In this document: positions 35,468 through 48,400 of the stretch, in pieces
How positions within the stretch are numbered: position 1 is the first letter of the stretch
How the letters are laid out: each line of letters opens with the position of its first letter
Translations under genes and position numbers: made by a program
Origin: Leguminivora glycinivorella
Taxonomy: Eukaryota > Arthropoda > Insecta > Lepidoptera > Tortricidae
Direction of reading: 5' to 3'
NCBI RefSeq assembly: GCF_023078275.1
Contig: NC_062978.1
Location: 10,430,585-10,494,584, forward strand
DNA: 64,000 bases
The notes under the pieces: model-generated
Database searches by the model: none
What the model saw: the letters and a program-made list of their open reading frames with translations, nothing else
What the model was told of the DNA's origin: nothing

Positions 35468-35857
35468 ACGATTTTACAGCTATCTCCGTAAACGCAGAGA
35501 TATTTCGATATGGCAACACTTGCATCTGTCACGTTGGAGCGCTGTCACTGTCAGCACTGTCAGTCGTGCCGAATCTTCCAATCAGCTGTTAGCAGTGCCG
35601 TTATCTTTTAAGTGATTTAGGGTTTTTAATGTTATTGTAGTTCAAAAACAAGTGATTCAACGGTCAAATTAATCTTCTCACCTTTCTATTTAGTGTCCAA
35701 TGGTGATTATTTGAATGTTTGGGTCCGTAATTCCAAGGTAAGCATAGCACTGCACTTCTTCCACATTAAATCCCTTTGTTTTCAACATTAATACATATTT
35801 ATTGATACAGAAAAACGACGGAGCTCGTGTTTTTAATGTTTACTTGTGTGTACATAT

Positions 35858-36496
35858 AATGGTCATAATTTAAAAGAATGTGAGAGTACTACTTTTCTTG
35901 GTTTCGTGTTGGATGATCATTGTAGTTGGAAACAGCACGTTGACAAGATTTGTTCTAAAATTAATCGGTTTGCATATGTCCTATGGCGACTAACGAGAAT
36001 AGCGGATACAAAAACCGCCTTAAAAGCATATCACGGTTTGGTAGCGTCGAACTTGCGATACGGGATATTGATATGGGGAAATTCTGTGCATATTCATCGT
36101 GCTTTCCTAGCGCAAAAGCAATGTGTAAGAGCAATAGCCAACATCAACATACCAACATCCTGCAAAGAATACTTTGTTAGCTTAAAATTACTAACAGTAC
36201 ATTCAATATACATTTATGAAGTGTGTATTTTTGTTAAACAGCATAATGAATTATTTCAAAAGAAAAGAGAGGTTACAAAAATTAACACACGTTATCCAGA
36301 TCAACTTGTCCTTCCAAAAATGCACACTGCAATGAAGGGTAAAAATTGTTATGCGATGTGTATTAAGATATTTAATCATTTACCAGAGCCGTTAAGAAAT
36401 CTGCCAGTCAAAAAATTTAGGGGACAACTATTTAGTTGGCTAGTCCAGAAATGTTTTTATAGCACCACCGAATATTTTAATAATGTAAGTAAGTAG
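35858..36496 (+). pseudogene. LINE 1 ORF2, C-terminal part after the insertion
   Basis: Continues the LINE 1 reverse transcriptase at the codon after the CATAT duplication (FLGFVLDDHCSWKQHV, YGILIWGNS, KIFNHLPEPLRN) and ends at 36496. The open frame from 35846 begins with four codons that are not LINE 1 coding sequence. Frame and residue order fit the 5' part exactly. Confidence 0.9.
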
Positions 36497-36655
36497 CTTT
36501 AGTTAAGTAGTTAGTATTAGCAAGTAAGCTAAAAAATGTAAAATTTGCATGACTTATTTAAGTCTAGATATATGAAACTATATGTTTGACTAAGATCTGT
36601 AAACACTATATCTATCGCAAATAAAGAATTATGAATTATGAATTATGAATTATGT

Positions 36656-38624
36656 TATGTGATGTACTACTCTTTTTTTAAAAGTACCTAAGCTATTTTT
36701 ATAAATGCATATAACATGTAGTTATGGGTAGTTTAGGTACTTTATTTCGATTTTGAGATATCAATTTTTCACAACACATTTTTAACATTTCCTAAGTACT
36801 ATTACTTAATATTGATTTATACTCAGATTTAAGACAAACGCTCTATTCTATTAATTCACTATTGCCGGCCTAGCCGTAATGTCAATCGTTAAGGCTGAGT
36901 GTCGAAACATAGTCTGGCTCTGTCGCACCACTATAGAAGAGCGAGAAGCAAAGCTTGTTATCTACGAAACGCTTACGGAACGTCATTGATTGTCGCGTTG
37001 GCATCTAACCGATAGTTGTATCAGAATATCAATATATCGTATATGATACACTGATTCATACCAGTACTAATCTGTTTTACACGGATACCTTGCCAAACGA
37101 ATCTCAAGGGCACTATCTAGCTTTTCTCCAAATGATTTTTTGAACCATCATAACCTGAGTCTGAATTATTACCAGATAAATACAATTTTCAGGATATATA
37201 TTGCAAATGGAATCAAAATGGAATAAAATTATTATCATGGATTAACTCTTTTATTTGACATTACATAACGCATACATGATCATAGTTCTATTATTCATAG
37301 TATCAAACAGTACAATATAATCAATACATTTAAAACCGCCAAGAGTGGCACTGAGTAGTTCATGTGCTCAACCTTCCCCTTTATGGGATACATACGTGAT
37401 TACATGTATGTATGTATTAAAACTGCGTCATGTGCAGACATTTATAATTTTCTCAAATTACAAACTACACTTTTGGTATTCTAGAGATCACTTTCAAATT
37501 TTAAGTTAGGTCTCAGCCAGATTAATCTGAATTAAACTGGTCGAACCCCATGATAATTTAAATTCTTAAAGTACGGACTTACTTTACTTACTTATAAGTA
37601 AGTCACTAATCATTAAAATCAGTGGCCACAGTTGAGGTTGTGTTCCATTTTTTTTACCCTGACGCAACATTGTATGATGTTTTAGTGAGACTAGCATGCA
37701 TCAGAACCAACTTGTTGACAAATTGTTAAAAAAAATTGTACAATGCGCGTATTGGCCACGTGCACGTCAATTACGCTACCTACGATGTGAACTTGAAGTG
37801 GAAAATGTCAAAAAAATTACAAGTAAACAAACATATATTTTAACGATTTTTCGTTAATTCTAAATAAATAGAATAACAAGAGCTACTAATATTTCAAGTG
37901 TAATTTAGGTACATAGATTATAAAGACATGCATATAATAATAAAAATCAGTTTACAAAGCATTACTTATAAACATCTAACCCCCGGCCATTGAAAAAGGC
38001 AATAAATTGGTGCTGGCAGGGCATATAAGGAATGTTGAAGAACATAGGAGTAATGGTAGAAGTTCTACGAGCGTGTGATATGGTATTCGCGAAACTTCCA
38101 TCCCGTTAAGCCTATATAAAACAAGTCTAAACGTATGTACCTGTTCATGTCCGCGGCCGCAGAAAATTCCGACACGGGCCTATTTTCAGGCCAGGCCTGG
38201 ATATTTGAGCATAATCTTTTACGGTAGGAAAAATACTAACAGCGTAATGGACAATATTAAGTAAACAAAGCGTAAATATAATTATTATAATATTTTGTTT
38301 TGACATTTGGGGTTATTTCTTTGATCCAAATTCCAGTGTGCTCTAGGAAACGCATACAACATGTGACGACTATTTATGCTATTCTTTTTACAATTAACAA
38401 CGAAAAAACATTGGTGCCCCGTTTCAAACATTACACATTGTATTATATTGTATGAGTTTTGATGACTGTGAGAGTTTTGACATCCCATTTTTAGTGTCGA
38501 TTTTGACCACCGCAAGCACTGCGATCGCTTTGCTTACCCCCTCCAATCACTTCGCACGTAGCCATTAAGTAATACGAAAATTTCATTTTATTTTTCACTT
38601 TAATAAACATTACTTACATATACT
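36656..38624. other. Spacer between LINE 1 and gene D, repeat relics only
   Basis: 36880-37010 is a decayed GTAGCCGAATG-family MITE (GTCTGGCTCTGTCGCACCA). 37328-37412 is a minus copy of the GTTTCAGTGCCA repeat. No exon was recognised; the open frame at 38285-38515 has no recognisable domain. Confidence 0.45.
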
Positions 38625-38785
38625 TACCTATCTTATAGACTGAACATTGAACAAAAAGAAAAATGAAAGAGTGGCAACATCGTAGTGTCGTCTCGTTTTC
38701 TCACACGTATTCATTTGAAAGGGATGACACTACAATGTTGACACTCTTTAATTTCTACTCTTTTTGGTCAGACTGTACATAGGTA
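38625..38785. mobile_element. Palindromic MITE (AAAGAGTGGCAACA arms)
   Basis: GAAAGAGTGGCAACATCGTAG on the left pairs with CTACAATGTTGACACTCTTT on the right; the outer AGACTGAAC and GTCAGACTG are less well matched. Confidence 0.65.
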
Positions 38786-39154
38786 CCTACAAATTACAAC
38801 GAATAAGGTATAAAATAGTGAAATACAAAATGATACAAATTTAAACGTACTCGTATTTATCAATAACATATGTCGACATCCAATACTAAGATTTTATTTA
38901 AAAACTTCATTTTAAAATTCAATGTTCACAGTCACGTTTCGTTCAGTCTAGTCTAGACAGACATACTCTATTAGCCGATGGACAAGCAACTCAATAGTAA
39001 ATAAACAGACCGGACATAATTAACTGGAAGAAATCCCTTAATGGGATAAGTTCGCCTTTGTACAAATGATGTGTGTGTTCTTTTTTTCTTTACTGTGTGT
39101 GTTCTTATCTTTGTACAATAAAGTGTATTACTACTACTACTACTACTTATCTGG

Positions 39155-39325
39155 TGCCGTAGCCGAATGGCATTTCTGCGACGCGAAACGAAAACGAAAC
39201 GCCGCGAAAGCTAGTTTGGCTTTGTCACGCCAACACGCAAGAGCGATAGAGATAGATATCTACGAGCGTTTCGTTTCGTGAGCGTTTCTTGAGCGTTTGT
39301 GCCATTCGGCTACGCACCCTGACAC
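39155..39325. mobile_element. Palindromic MITE (GTAGCCGAATG family), copy 4
   Basis: Ends CCGTAGCCGAATGGCATTTC and GCCATTCGGCTACGCACCCTG. It lies about 95 bp 3' of the stop codon of gene D. Confidence 0.85.
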
Positions 39326-39417
39326 GCTCAAAGTATGTGTTAGATACGAGTATAAACCGACCCTTATACATTGTGAAACATAGCATTGGGAATATATCTT
39401 TAACAGTATCTGCGATT

Positions 39418-42400
39418 TTAGTGAGCGTATGATCCGACAAAGGCTCCGCAGTTCGGGCAGTAGTGGTCTACATCGAGGCAGGAATCCATGCAATATGGCA
39501 CACACACGCAACACCAGCATCTGTGGAAAGAATAGTTATTTGTTTTACAAGTGGGCAAAGTTGTTGTTTAACCGCACGTGCCAATATTGACATCCGAGCA
39601 AGCGAAAGATTCCAATATTGAACCGCGAGCGTAGCGAGTGGGTCAAAAAGTGGAATATTGAGCGTTGCGAGGTTTTCAAGGCACGCATGTTAAACAAACT
39701 TTGCCACCGAGTGAAACACAAAATATATTTTTCACCACACCAACACGAACTAAATACTGACTATAAAACATGAAACTAAATCAAATCTATCAATCTATTC
39801 AATATTTAATATGATTCAAAATCATCATTTATTTATAGGTAAATTCTACCAGCCAGCTTAAGACATCAAGTTAAAATCTGTATGAAATTATTTTGCACTG
39901 TTGTGGATAAAATGCAATTTTGCTATTTTCGAATAGCAAAGCCTTTAGGTACTAGTTGGTGTGGTGAAAATTTATTTGCTTTAAATTTCACGAATAGTAT
40001 GAATTGAATACAAAAATTATCATAGGACCTGAAACAATAGTTATTTGTTATACAAGGGGGCAAAGTTGTATTTTAACGCCGAGTGTAGAATTGAAAGACG
40101 AGCAAGTGGAAGGATTCTATAGTTGAACCACGAGCGAAGCGAGTGGTTCGAGAATAGAATCCTGAACTTGCGAGTTTTTTAATACACGAGAAGTAAAATA
40201 CATTTGCACCCGAGTGTAACAAAAAACTTTTCCCCTCACTATAGCGAGGAAACTACAACGCAAAAAATGCGTTTATCACTGCTTCCAAGTAGTTCCACAG
40301 GTGGTAAATCATCTTTATTACTAGATTCACCTAATTTTATCAATTTTAAAGCAGTTTATTTGACTTTATTCAAGGTCAAATTACTTTACCCACTAGTGGA
40401 TAAAATGCGTATTTACCCGCTGATGTTAAAGGACAAAACACGTGTTTCCGAGCTAGTGAGGGGAAAAATAATTTATTTATTCATTTAGACTTTATTGCGA
40501 AACTAAAGAAATATGTAAAAACGGCGGACAATTCCAAAAGGCATTCTCTACCTTTCAACCATTGGGTTAGAGACATTATGTTGGTGCAGAAGAAATTAAT
40601 AGCTAACAGATACCTACAATCAAACGACCTGAGCGAAGTAAGAACCCTTCGTGTTAATAGTTATTTGTTATACAAGGGGGCAAAGTTGTATTTTAACGCC
40701 GAGTGTGGAATTGAAAAACGAGCAAGTGAAAGGATTCTATAGTTGAACCACGAGCGAAGCGAGTGGTTCGAGAATAGCATCCTGAACTTGCGAGTTTTTT
40801 AACACACGAGAAGTAAAATACATTTGCACCCGAGTGTAACACAAAACTTTTCCCCTCACTATGGCGAGGAAACTACAACGCAAAAAACATCATTTATCAC
40901 AACTTCCAGTAGTTCCACAGGTGGTAAATCATCTTTATTACTAGATTCACCTACTTTTATCAATTTTAAAGCAGTTAATTTGACTTTATTCAAGGTCAAA
41001 TTACTTTACCCACTAGTGGATAAAATGCGTTTTTACCCGCTGGTATTGAAGCACAAAACACGTGTTTCCGAGCTAGTGAGGGGAAAAAGTAATTTGTAAA
41101 AACCATTTCTAATTTCTTTGCGTACTATGTGATATTAGGGTGATGCATATTTTATCAAAGTTAAAAAGTTCTATGTATCACCCCCTCAAATTGTTCTCTG
41201 GTACTAAAAAAATAATTGTAATTTTTTTTTCAGAATTTTTCGTAAAATTTTAGAGGTCGCTACCACACAATGAAATTTTTTATTTTTCATACAAAATGAT
41301 TTTTATTTTATTTTATTTTTTCTTTTTTTTTATAATTATATTTTTTATTACCAGAGAACAATTTGAGGAGGTGAGACATAGAACTTTTTAACATTGATAA
41401 AATATGAATCACCCTAAATGTGGTATATTTATAAAATACTTCACCTTATTATAAAGCAAATTAATTTGTATTTTTTAAACTAGGCATTTTATAACATTTG
41501 ACAGAATTCAGATCAAATGAACGTACTAAACTATACTCTTGTACTATGTTGTGGTTTTCCTACCGAAATTTTAACAAAAAAATCTTATTTAATGATCCCT
41601 ATGCACATGAGACATAAGGACCAGTTTATAACAGAAAACTAAATTATTAATAAAGTCCTAAAATATAAATTCATCTATCATTTATAATATACTAGCTTTT
41701 GCCCGCGGCTTTGCTCGCGTTAAAAAGAGACAAAAAGTAGCCTATGTCCTTTCCATTCCTTCAACCATCTCCACTTAAAAAATCACGTCAATTTGTCGCT
41801 CCGTTTTGCCGTGAAAGACGGACAAACAAACAGACACACACTTTCCCATTTATAATATTAGTATGGATTTTGACAGTGGATACCTGCGTGCTTAGCCGAA
41901 TGCACAAACGCTCGCGAAACGAAACGCTCGTAGATATCTATTATCGCTTTTTCGTATTGGCGCGACAGAGCCAGACTACCTTTCGCGGCGGCGTTTCGTT
42001 TTCGTTTCGCGTCGTAGAAATTCCACCCATTTCGTTGCCATTCGGCTACGGGGCCTGTATCTGTCAAATACACGATTTAATGGTTTATATCACGTTTGCA
42101 TCTGCTTATTAATAAATACGATCACGTTCATTCTACTGACACGACTTTAAAATGTTATCGCCGTGACCTTGATGCAAAAACGTTGGTGACAATCGAGTAA
42201 AAAGATAAAAACACTCTTATTTCAAACAACTTTAAAAGGAAGAATTCATTTATTTATTCCTAGGATTTTGTTTCAGCAAAGTTTGGTAAAGATTATCTGT
42301 TGGCATAGCCAAAGTGACACTCGTTCCTGCTCCGTGGTAAACGGAACGCAACTGGCTCTGTCGCACCAATACGGAAAATCGAAAAAGAGCGTTAAATATT

Positions 42401-45400
42401 GTCGCTTCGTCTAGGCCGGCTAGAACCTGGCAGGCAAGCATGGTCTAGACGGAGAGCTGGCAGGATTTTGGAGTAGGTCCTTGAGGCAACCTGGAAAGGT
42501 GCTCAGATGCTTCTCTGATCATAGCCAACATCAGGTCTGCAAGTCTGGCAGCTGGGGAGCGGGGCTTTATCGAGCTATGAATTTTTAAAGATTTAATTTT
42601 TTGAGGCCCAAAAAAGGTGTTTGAGGCAACCTGGAATTATTAAAAAGTGAAAATAGAGTTCCTCAGAAGTCGCATAGTATTTATGCCAGATCATTTGGCC
42701 GGGTCCTTCACCGTGCCAGAACGGTACAAAGTGGTAAAAAAAAAAATTCCAAAAAAGGTTCTTGAGGCAGTCTGTCATTTTTACCAGTGAAAGATGAGGG
42801 TCTAAATAGCCATGGAAAAATAATGCCATGACATGAGGTGGGGTCCGTACCCTGCTATTCGATCTTGAAAGTCAATTTTTTAGTTTTTCGTAAATAACTC
42901 GTAAACGGTGGCCCACAGCAAAAAAATATGTTAAACAGAAAATATCTACATAAAATTTCCTACAAGAAAGGTTATGTACGTTTTTTTCGATAGGATCAAT
43001 ATATAAATGGATAATTTAGTAAGAAAGTTTTTTTTAATCGATTACATGCTCCGTTTTTCGTTAATACCTCGTAAACGGTGGCCCACAGCAAAAAAATATA
43101 TTAAACAGAAAATATCTACATAAAATTTCCTATAAGAAAGGTTATATAACTTTTTTCGCTAGGATCAATTTTTTAGTTGGAAAGTATTTTTAAATAGATA
43201 TTTGAGCCGTTTTTTGTTGATAACTCAAAAACGGTGGCTCACAGCCAAAAATAATGTTAGACAGAATTAATCTACATAATATTTTCTACAAAAAAGGTTC
43301 TATAAGATTTTTCGCTAGGATCAATATTTTAGTTAGAAAGTATTTTTAAATAGATTTCATGGGCCGTTTTTTGTTAATAACTCGAAATCGGTGGCTCATA
43401 GCCAAAAATAATCTTATACAGAATTAATCTACATAATATTTCCTACAAGAAAGGTTCTATAACATTTTTCGCTAGAATCAATATTTTAGTTGGAAAGTAT
43501 TTTTGAATAGATTTCATGGGCCGTTTTTTGTTAATAACTCGAAATCGGTGGCTCACAGCCAAAACTAATGTTTCACAGAATTAATCTTCATAATATTTCC
43601 TACAAGAAAGGTTCTATAATATTTTTCGCTAGGATCAATATTTTAGTTGGAAAGTATTTTTCCAACTTCCCGGACCGCCGGCGAGTCGATCAGGGACGCT
43701 CCGGGCCTTAGGCCCTACGCGGAGCTCGGCCTTCGGCCTTCGCTCGGCTCGAAGCTCCACCGCCGGGCCTTCGGCCCGCCGGTTACGCTTGTTTAAGACA
43801 CTTTTGTAAGGAAATTGTATGGGAGCACTTTATGCCCGCAGTGAAATTACTTGGATTTGGCCCGGGTGGGAGCCTAAAGGTGAGCTCCGTTCCTGCGGCC
43901 CTCCGCGGTCGGCCTTCGGCCTCCCACCCTGAAGCTCGCCCTTCGGGTTCGCGAAAATACTTGAAAAATTTATTTTGCCATAACGGCGGCCATCTTGGAT
44001 TTTCGAAAAATTTTTTTTGACATTTGTATTCTAGGGGCCCATACAGCCGCATGCAAAATTTCAGCGCGCTCGGACCAACTTGAAAAAAAAAAGTCGGCCA
44101 TTTTGAATTTTTTGATGCAACTTTTTTCTACTCGGGCTCCTGTATGACATTTGATCGAGCACCCCCCGGCTATCTCTTACGGTTTAAAAGTTGCCATACA
44201 AAAAGTGGAATTTTTTTTCACATTTGTAGCATTTTTCAAAAATTTTTTATATCATTCTAATCTAGACCCTAGAGAGATTATATGACCAAAATTTGAGCAC
44301 TCTAGGATAAACTTGAAAAATCTACAAAAAAAAAGTCGGCCATTTTGAAAAAAAAATGGCGGCCTCAAAAACTGCCCAGGGTCTTCTATGACATTTGGTC
44401 GAGCACCCCCCCAATATCTCCCCCGTTTAGCCAGGCCGTCCAACAGTTTTTGACTCAAGAGTTGCAGACCAGATTCCATATTTTTTCCACACGTCTCCCC
44501 GCTCCCTCTATACAAAGACACTTCGACCGTCGAAATCATTAAGACCTTTGTAACACACATTGCAAAATAAATGAAATGAAATGAAATGAAATCGGTTTAG
44601 CCGTTCTCCAGATATAGGGAGAGGTTAGAAATCAGTGGGGTTGCAGCTATATATAAGACCGTATGCCTGTTTGCCACCCACGGGATCAAGATTTGTTAAG
44701 TCGCAGTATACAGCATTTCTCGGAACTATCTAGCTACTTACGAAAGCAAGGAGCGCCGGACGATCGAACGCAAGTCCGTTGTCTACGAGCGCTCGGCGCA
44801 GACTGAGCGGAGTGAGCGGGCCCGTATCAACACAGTGTATTTTATTCGAATTTCAGGTGCTTTAAAAAAATGACTGTCGACAGAAAGGTATGTCCTATAT
44901 GTATAATTTTTTTCTTATATGTCAACAAGAAGTTCTAGTTTAGGATAATATTATTTAAGAGTTACAATAAATGCAGGAATCGCAGGAAAAATACATAATG
45001 TAAACCTCTTTTTATCGAAAAAATGGGGAAGATACGGAAGGTTATTTATCCACCATTTCAAATAAATCTTAAAATGTCAAACTATGATTACCTCGTACAG
45101 CACGGGGAGCATGGTCGCGCGATAGATTTTATCGTCTATCGCGCGACCATGCTTCCCATGCTGGATATAACAAATAGGATTGTGATCATTTATTACCCCA
45201 AATAACATATTTAACAGCACAATCACGATTCTAAACGAGTGATCCCACTACGAAATTTGAAAACGTGTACCGAAAAAACTGATTTGTTTTAAGTATAAAA
45301 AGACATATTTTAAAATATTATATTATGATTAACTAGCTTAAGATATGTTCTTTTAGGAACATTATCAGTTTTTAGGGTTCCGTAGTCAACTAGGAACCCT

Positions 45401-48400
45401 TATAGTTTCGCCATGTCTGTCTGTCCGTCCGTCCGTCCGTCCGTCCGTCCGCGGATAATCTCAGTAACCGTAAGCACTAGAAAGCTGAAATTTGGTACCA
45501 ATATGTATATCAATCACGCTAACAAAGTGCAAAAATAAAAAATGGAAAAAATGTTTTATTAGGGTACCCCCCCTACATATAAAGTGGGGGCTGATATTTT
45601 TTTTCATTCCAACCCCAACGTGTGATATATCGTTGGATAGGTATTTAAAAATGAATAAGGGTTTACTAAGATCGTTTTTTGATAATATTAATATTTTCGG
45701 AAATAATCGCTCCTAAAGGAAAAAAAAGTGCGTCCCCCCCCTCTAACTTTTGAACCATATGTTTAAAAAATATGAAAAAAATCACAAAAGTAGAACTTTA
45801 TAAAGACTTTCTAGGAAAATTGTTTTGAACTTGATAGGTTCAGCAGTTTTTGAGAAAAATACGAAAAACTACGGAACCCTACACTGAGCGTGGCCCGACA
45901 CGCTCTTGGCCGGTTTTTTTTAATAATCACTTAAGTATAGTTTCTTTATAGTTTTGAATGAAAAATGTTACATTTTGCAAAAACCGCTCTTCTTTAGGAA
46001 TAAGGCCTCTTAACCTTGGTTGATTCCGTTTCGCGCTACTTAGATAGAGGGATGCAGGTGGACGTGATGTACTTTGATTTCAAAAAAGCCTTTGATCGCG
46101 TAGATAACGACGTACTCTTAAGCAAATTATGCAGCATTGGTTTCTCGCCTAAACTGCTTTGCCTTTTTGCTAGTTATCTACGTGATAGACGGCAATATGT
46201 GCAGCACGGATGCTTTGTGTCGAGTGCCTACCCCACCCGTTCCGGGGTCAGTCAGGGCTCTATTCTGGGTCCTCTGCTCTTTGGTGTTATGGTCAATGAT
46301 CTGGCCTTGGTGCCTAAGCATGCGCAATGCCTACTCTATGCTGACGACCTGAAACTAATTTACAGGGTCCAGGAAGATTCCGACTTACAATCTTTACAAA
46401 GTGATATTGATCGGGTTTATGAATTGAGTCTTGTAAACAAACTTCTGAAACTTCAGTTCAATGTTGACAACTGTGCGGTTATTACTTTTTGTAAAGCGCG
46501 TAGTCCCCTGTGTAGGCAGTATCTCCTGGGGTGGAAATCCATCGCCCGTGTCACATCAATACGGGACTTGAGGGTTGTTTTAGATTCCCACCTTAACTTT
46601 CATGAGCACATGACAATGCTTGCTGCAGACTGTTACCGCAGGCTTGGGTTTGTTGTCCGCAACGCCAAAGAATTTGACAATCCCAGGGACATAAAGCTTC
46701 TTTATACTGCCCTCGTGAGAAGTAAGCTTGAGACAGCCTCAGCCGTTTGGAATCCCCATGAAGCGCTCTACATCCTGCTGCTCGAAAAGGTCCAAAAAAT
46801 ATTTTTGCGTTTCTTTTATAAAAAAATGTACGGGTATTACCGATTCTTGTGCCCAAGAAAATTCCTTTTGGGGACGTTGGGTTTCTTCTCGTTAGAAGTT
46901 AGGCGTAATGTCGTGCTGATGTCTGTTGCATGTGGTATTTTGAAGGGGGAGTCAGATTGCCCGGTTTTAGTATCCCAGCTGGTCCGTCTATTTGTTCCCT
47001 CTGTGACGAAATATGCTTTTCGTGAATGTAGGCACCCCTACTGGCGGTGCCGGCCGCTTGAACCGTGTTTTGCCGCAAGTGACCGCTAGTTCGTGCACTG
47101 CAAATAGTGAATGAGTTTTTAGACGTGGCACCTAATGTTGATATTCTTGCGAGCAGATGGGCGTTTATACGTGACGAATGCATGAGGTTTTGTGTGGGAT
47201 TGGATGCTAGGCCTTCATCTGTTATTTATTAGTTATGTTATGGTATGTAATGTTTTGATTTTGCTGTTTATTTAATGTTTAATTTTGTGCTACTTGTTGT
47301 AATGTTTATTTAAAATTCACGGTGCTTTAGTTTTGTATACTGTCATACTGTGTAATTTTCTTTGTGTAAATAAATAAAATAAATAAATCTATTTAAATAT
47401 TATTGATCCTAGCGAAAAAACGTACAAAACTTTTATTGTAGCAAATTTTATGTTTGTTATTCCCGTTGAAGATTGATTTAGCTGTGGACCACCGTTTTCG
47501 AGTTATTTGCAAAAAACGGCTCGTGTAATCTATTTAAAATACTGTCCTACTAAAATATTGATCCTAACGAAAAATCTTACATAATGTTTCTTGTAGCAAA
47601 TATTATATAGATTAAGAGTTTTGAATGATTCACGGTTATTTTCATTAGACTTATATTGACCGGGATATAGACCGTGATTACCTTTTTGATTTTTGTCGAG
47701 CTCCCGATATTTCGACGCAGTTGCATGCATCATGATCACGGAAAACTGACGAAGGCGGGTGGATGTTAAAGTTGTATAGACAGCGCGCGATCTACCCTCC
47801 TTCGCGCGCGTCGGCTGCGTTCACTTTCAGCGTTACCACTGGTCGCGTTCACACTCGATGGTCTGTCCAAACACACTATACTCACAGTGTCACTACGTTT
47901 GTTCAATTCTGACTTCACCGGTTTTTTACACAAACAAAACAAATGTTACGACACCTGAACAGCGTGCATCGATCCATGTCGTTCACATTGGAAATGGAAA
48001 AAGATAGGGGTATTGCATTTCTTGATGTGAGCTTGAAGGTTGGAGCCGAGGGCATGCTGGGACACTCTGTCTATAGGAAACCGACGCATACAGATCGTTA
48101 CTTGCATGCGAGCTCACACCATCATCCCAGACAGTTAAACTCGGTCGTAACATCACTAACCAATCGAGCACACGCTTTGTGTGACTCCTCTCATCTTGTA
48201 CAGGAGTTGAACCATGTTCAGAGAGTCCTGAGGAGAAATGGTTACCGAGTTAACGTTAATAAACGGGATGCAAAACCCAAGCACCTCACTCATCGCGTAG
48301 AGAGACAACCAGCGTTTATGCCGTACGTAAAGGGAGTGACAGATAAGATCTCTAAAATACTAAACAATTACTCTGTAAAAACTATCTTCACCCCACACAG

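Larger units (their letters stand above)
31192..35852 (-). mobile_element. CR1-like LINE 2 inserted in LINE 1, 5-bp duplication
   Basis: A nearly complete minus-strand element of about 4.66 kb. CATAT flanks it at 31187-31191 and 35853-35857. Its 3' end has AATAAA and an ATTTGATATTTGA-type tail (plus strand 31192-31225). It carries ORF1 (PHD finger, coiled coil, RNA-binding-like domain) and ORF2 (endonuclease, reverse transcriptase), each broken by one frameshift in a run of A. Confidence 0.9.
27500..36655 (+). mobile_element. CR1-like LINE 1, split by LINE 2
   Basis: A non-LTR retrotransposon with two overlapping ORFs, an AATAAA and a GAATTAT microsatellite-like tail at about 36622-36655, as in CR1-group elements. 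It is interrupted at 31191 by a second LINE; its reverse-transcriptase end resumes at 35858. The 5' limit is uncertain, since the unit runs into the GATA region of gene C. Codon use is strongly AT-biased. Apart from the insertion I see no stop inside the ORFs, so it may be young. Confidence 0.85.

Noticed and set aside
42593..42829. Twin open frames in both foldback arms (also 50661-50867)
   Set aside because: They exist because the arms are inverse copies; they show no domain and unlikely codon content.
47530..47739. Minus open frame across the left Penelope terminal repeat
   Set aside because: Crosses the junction between the array and the insertion.
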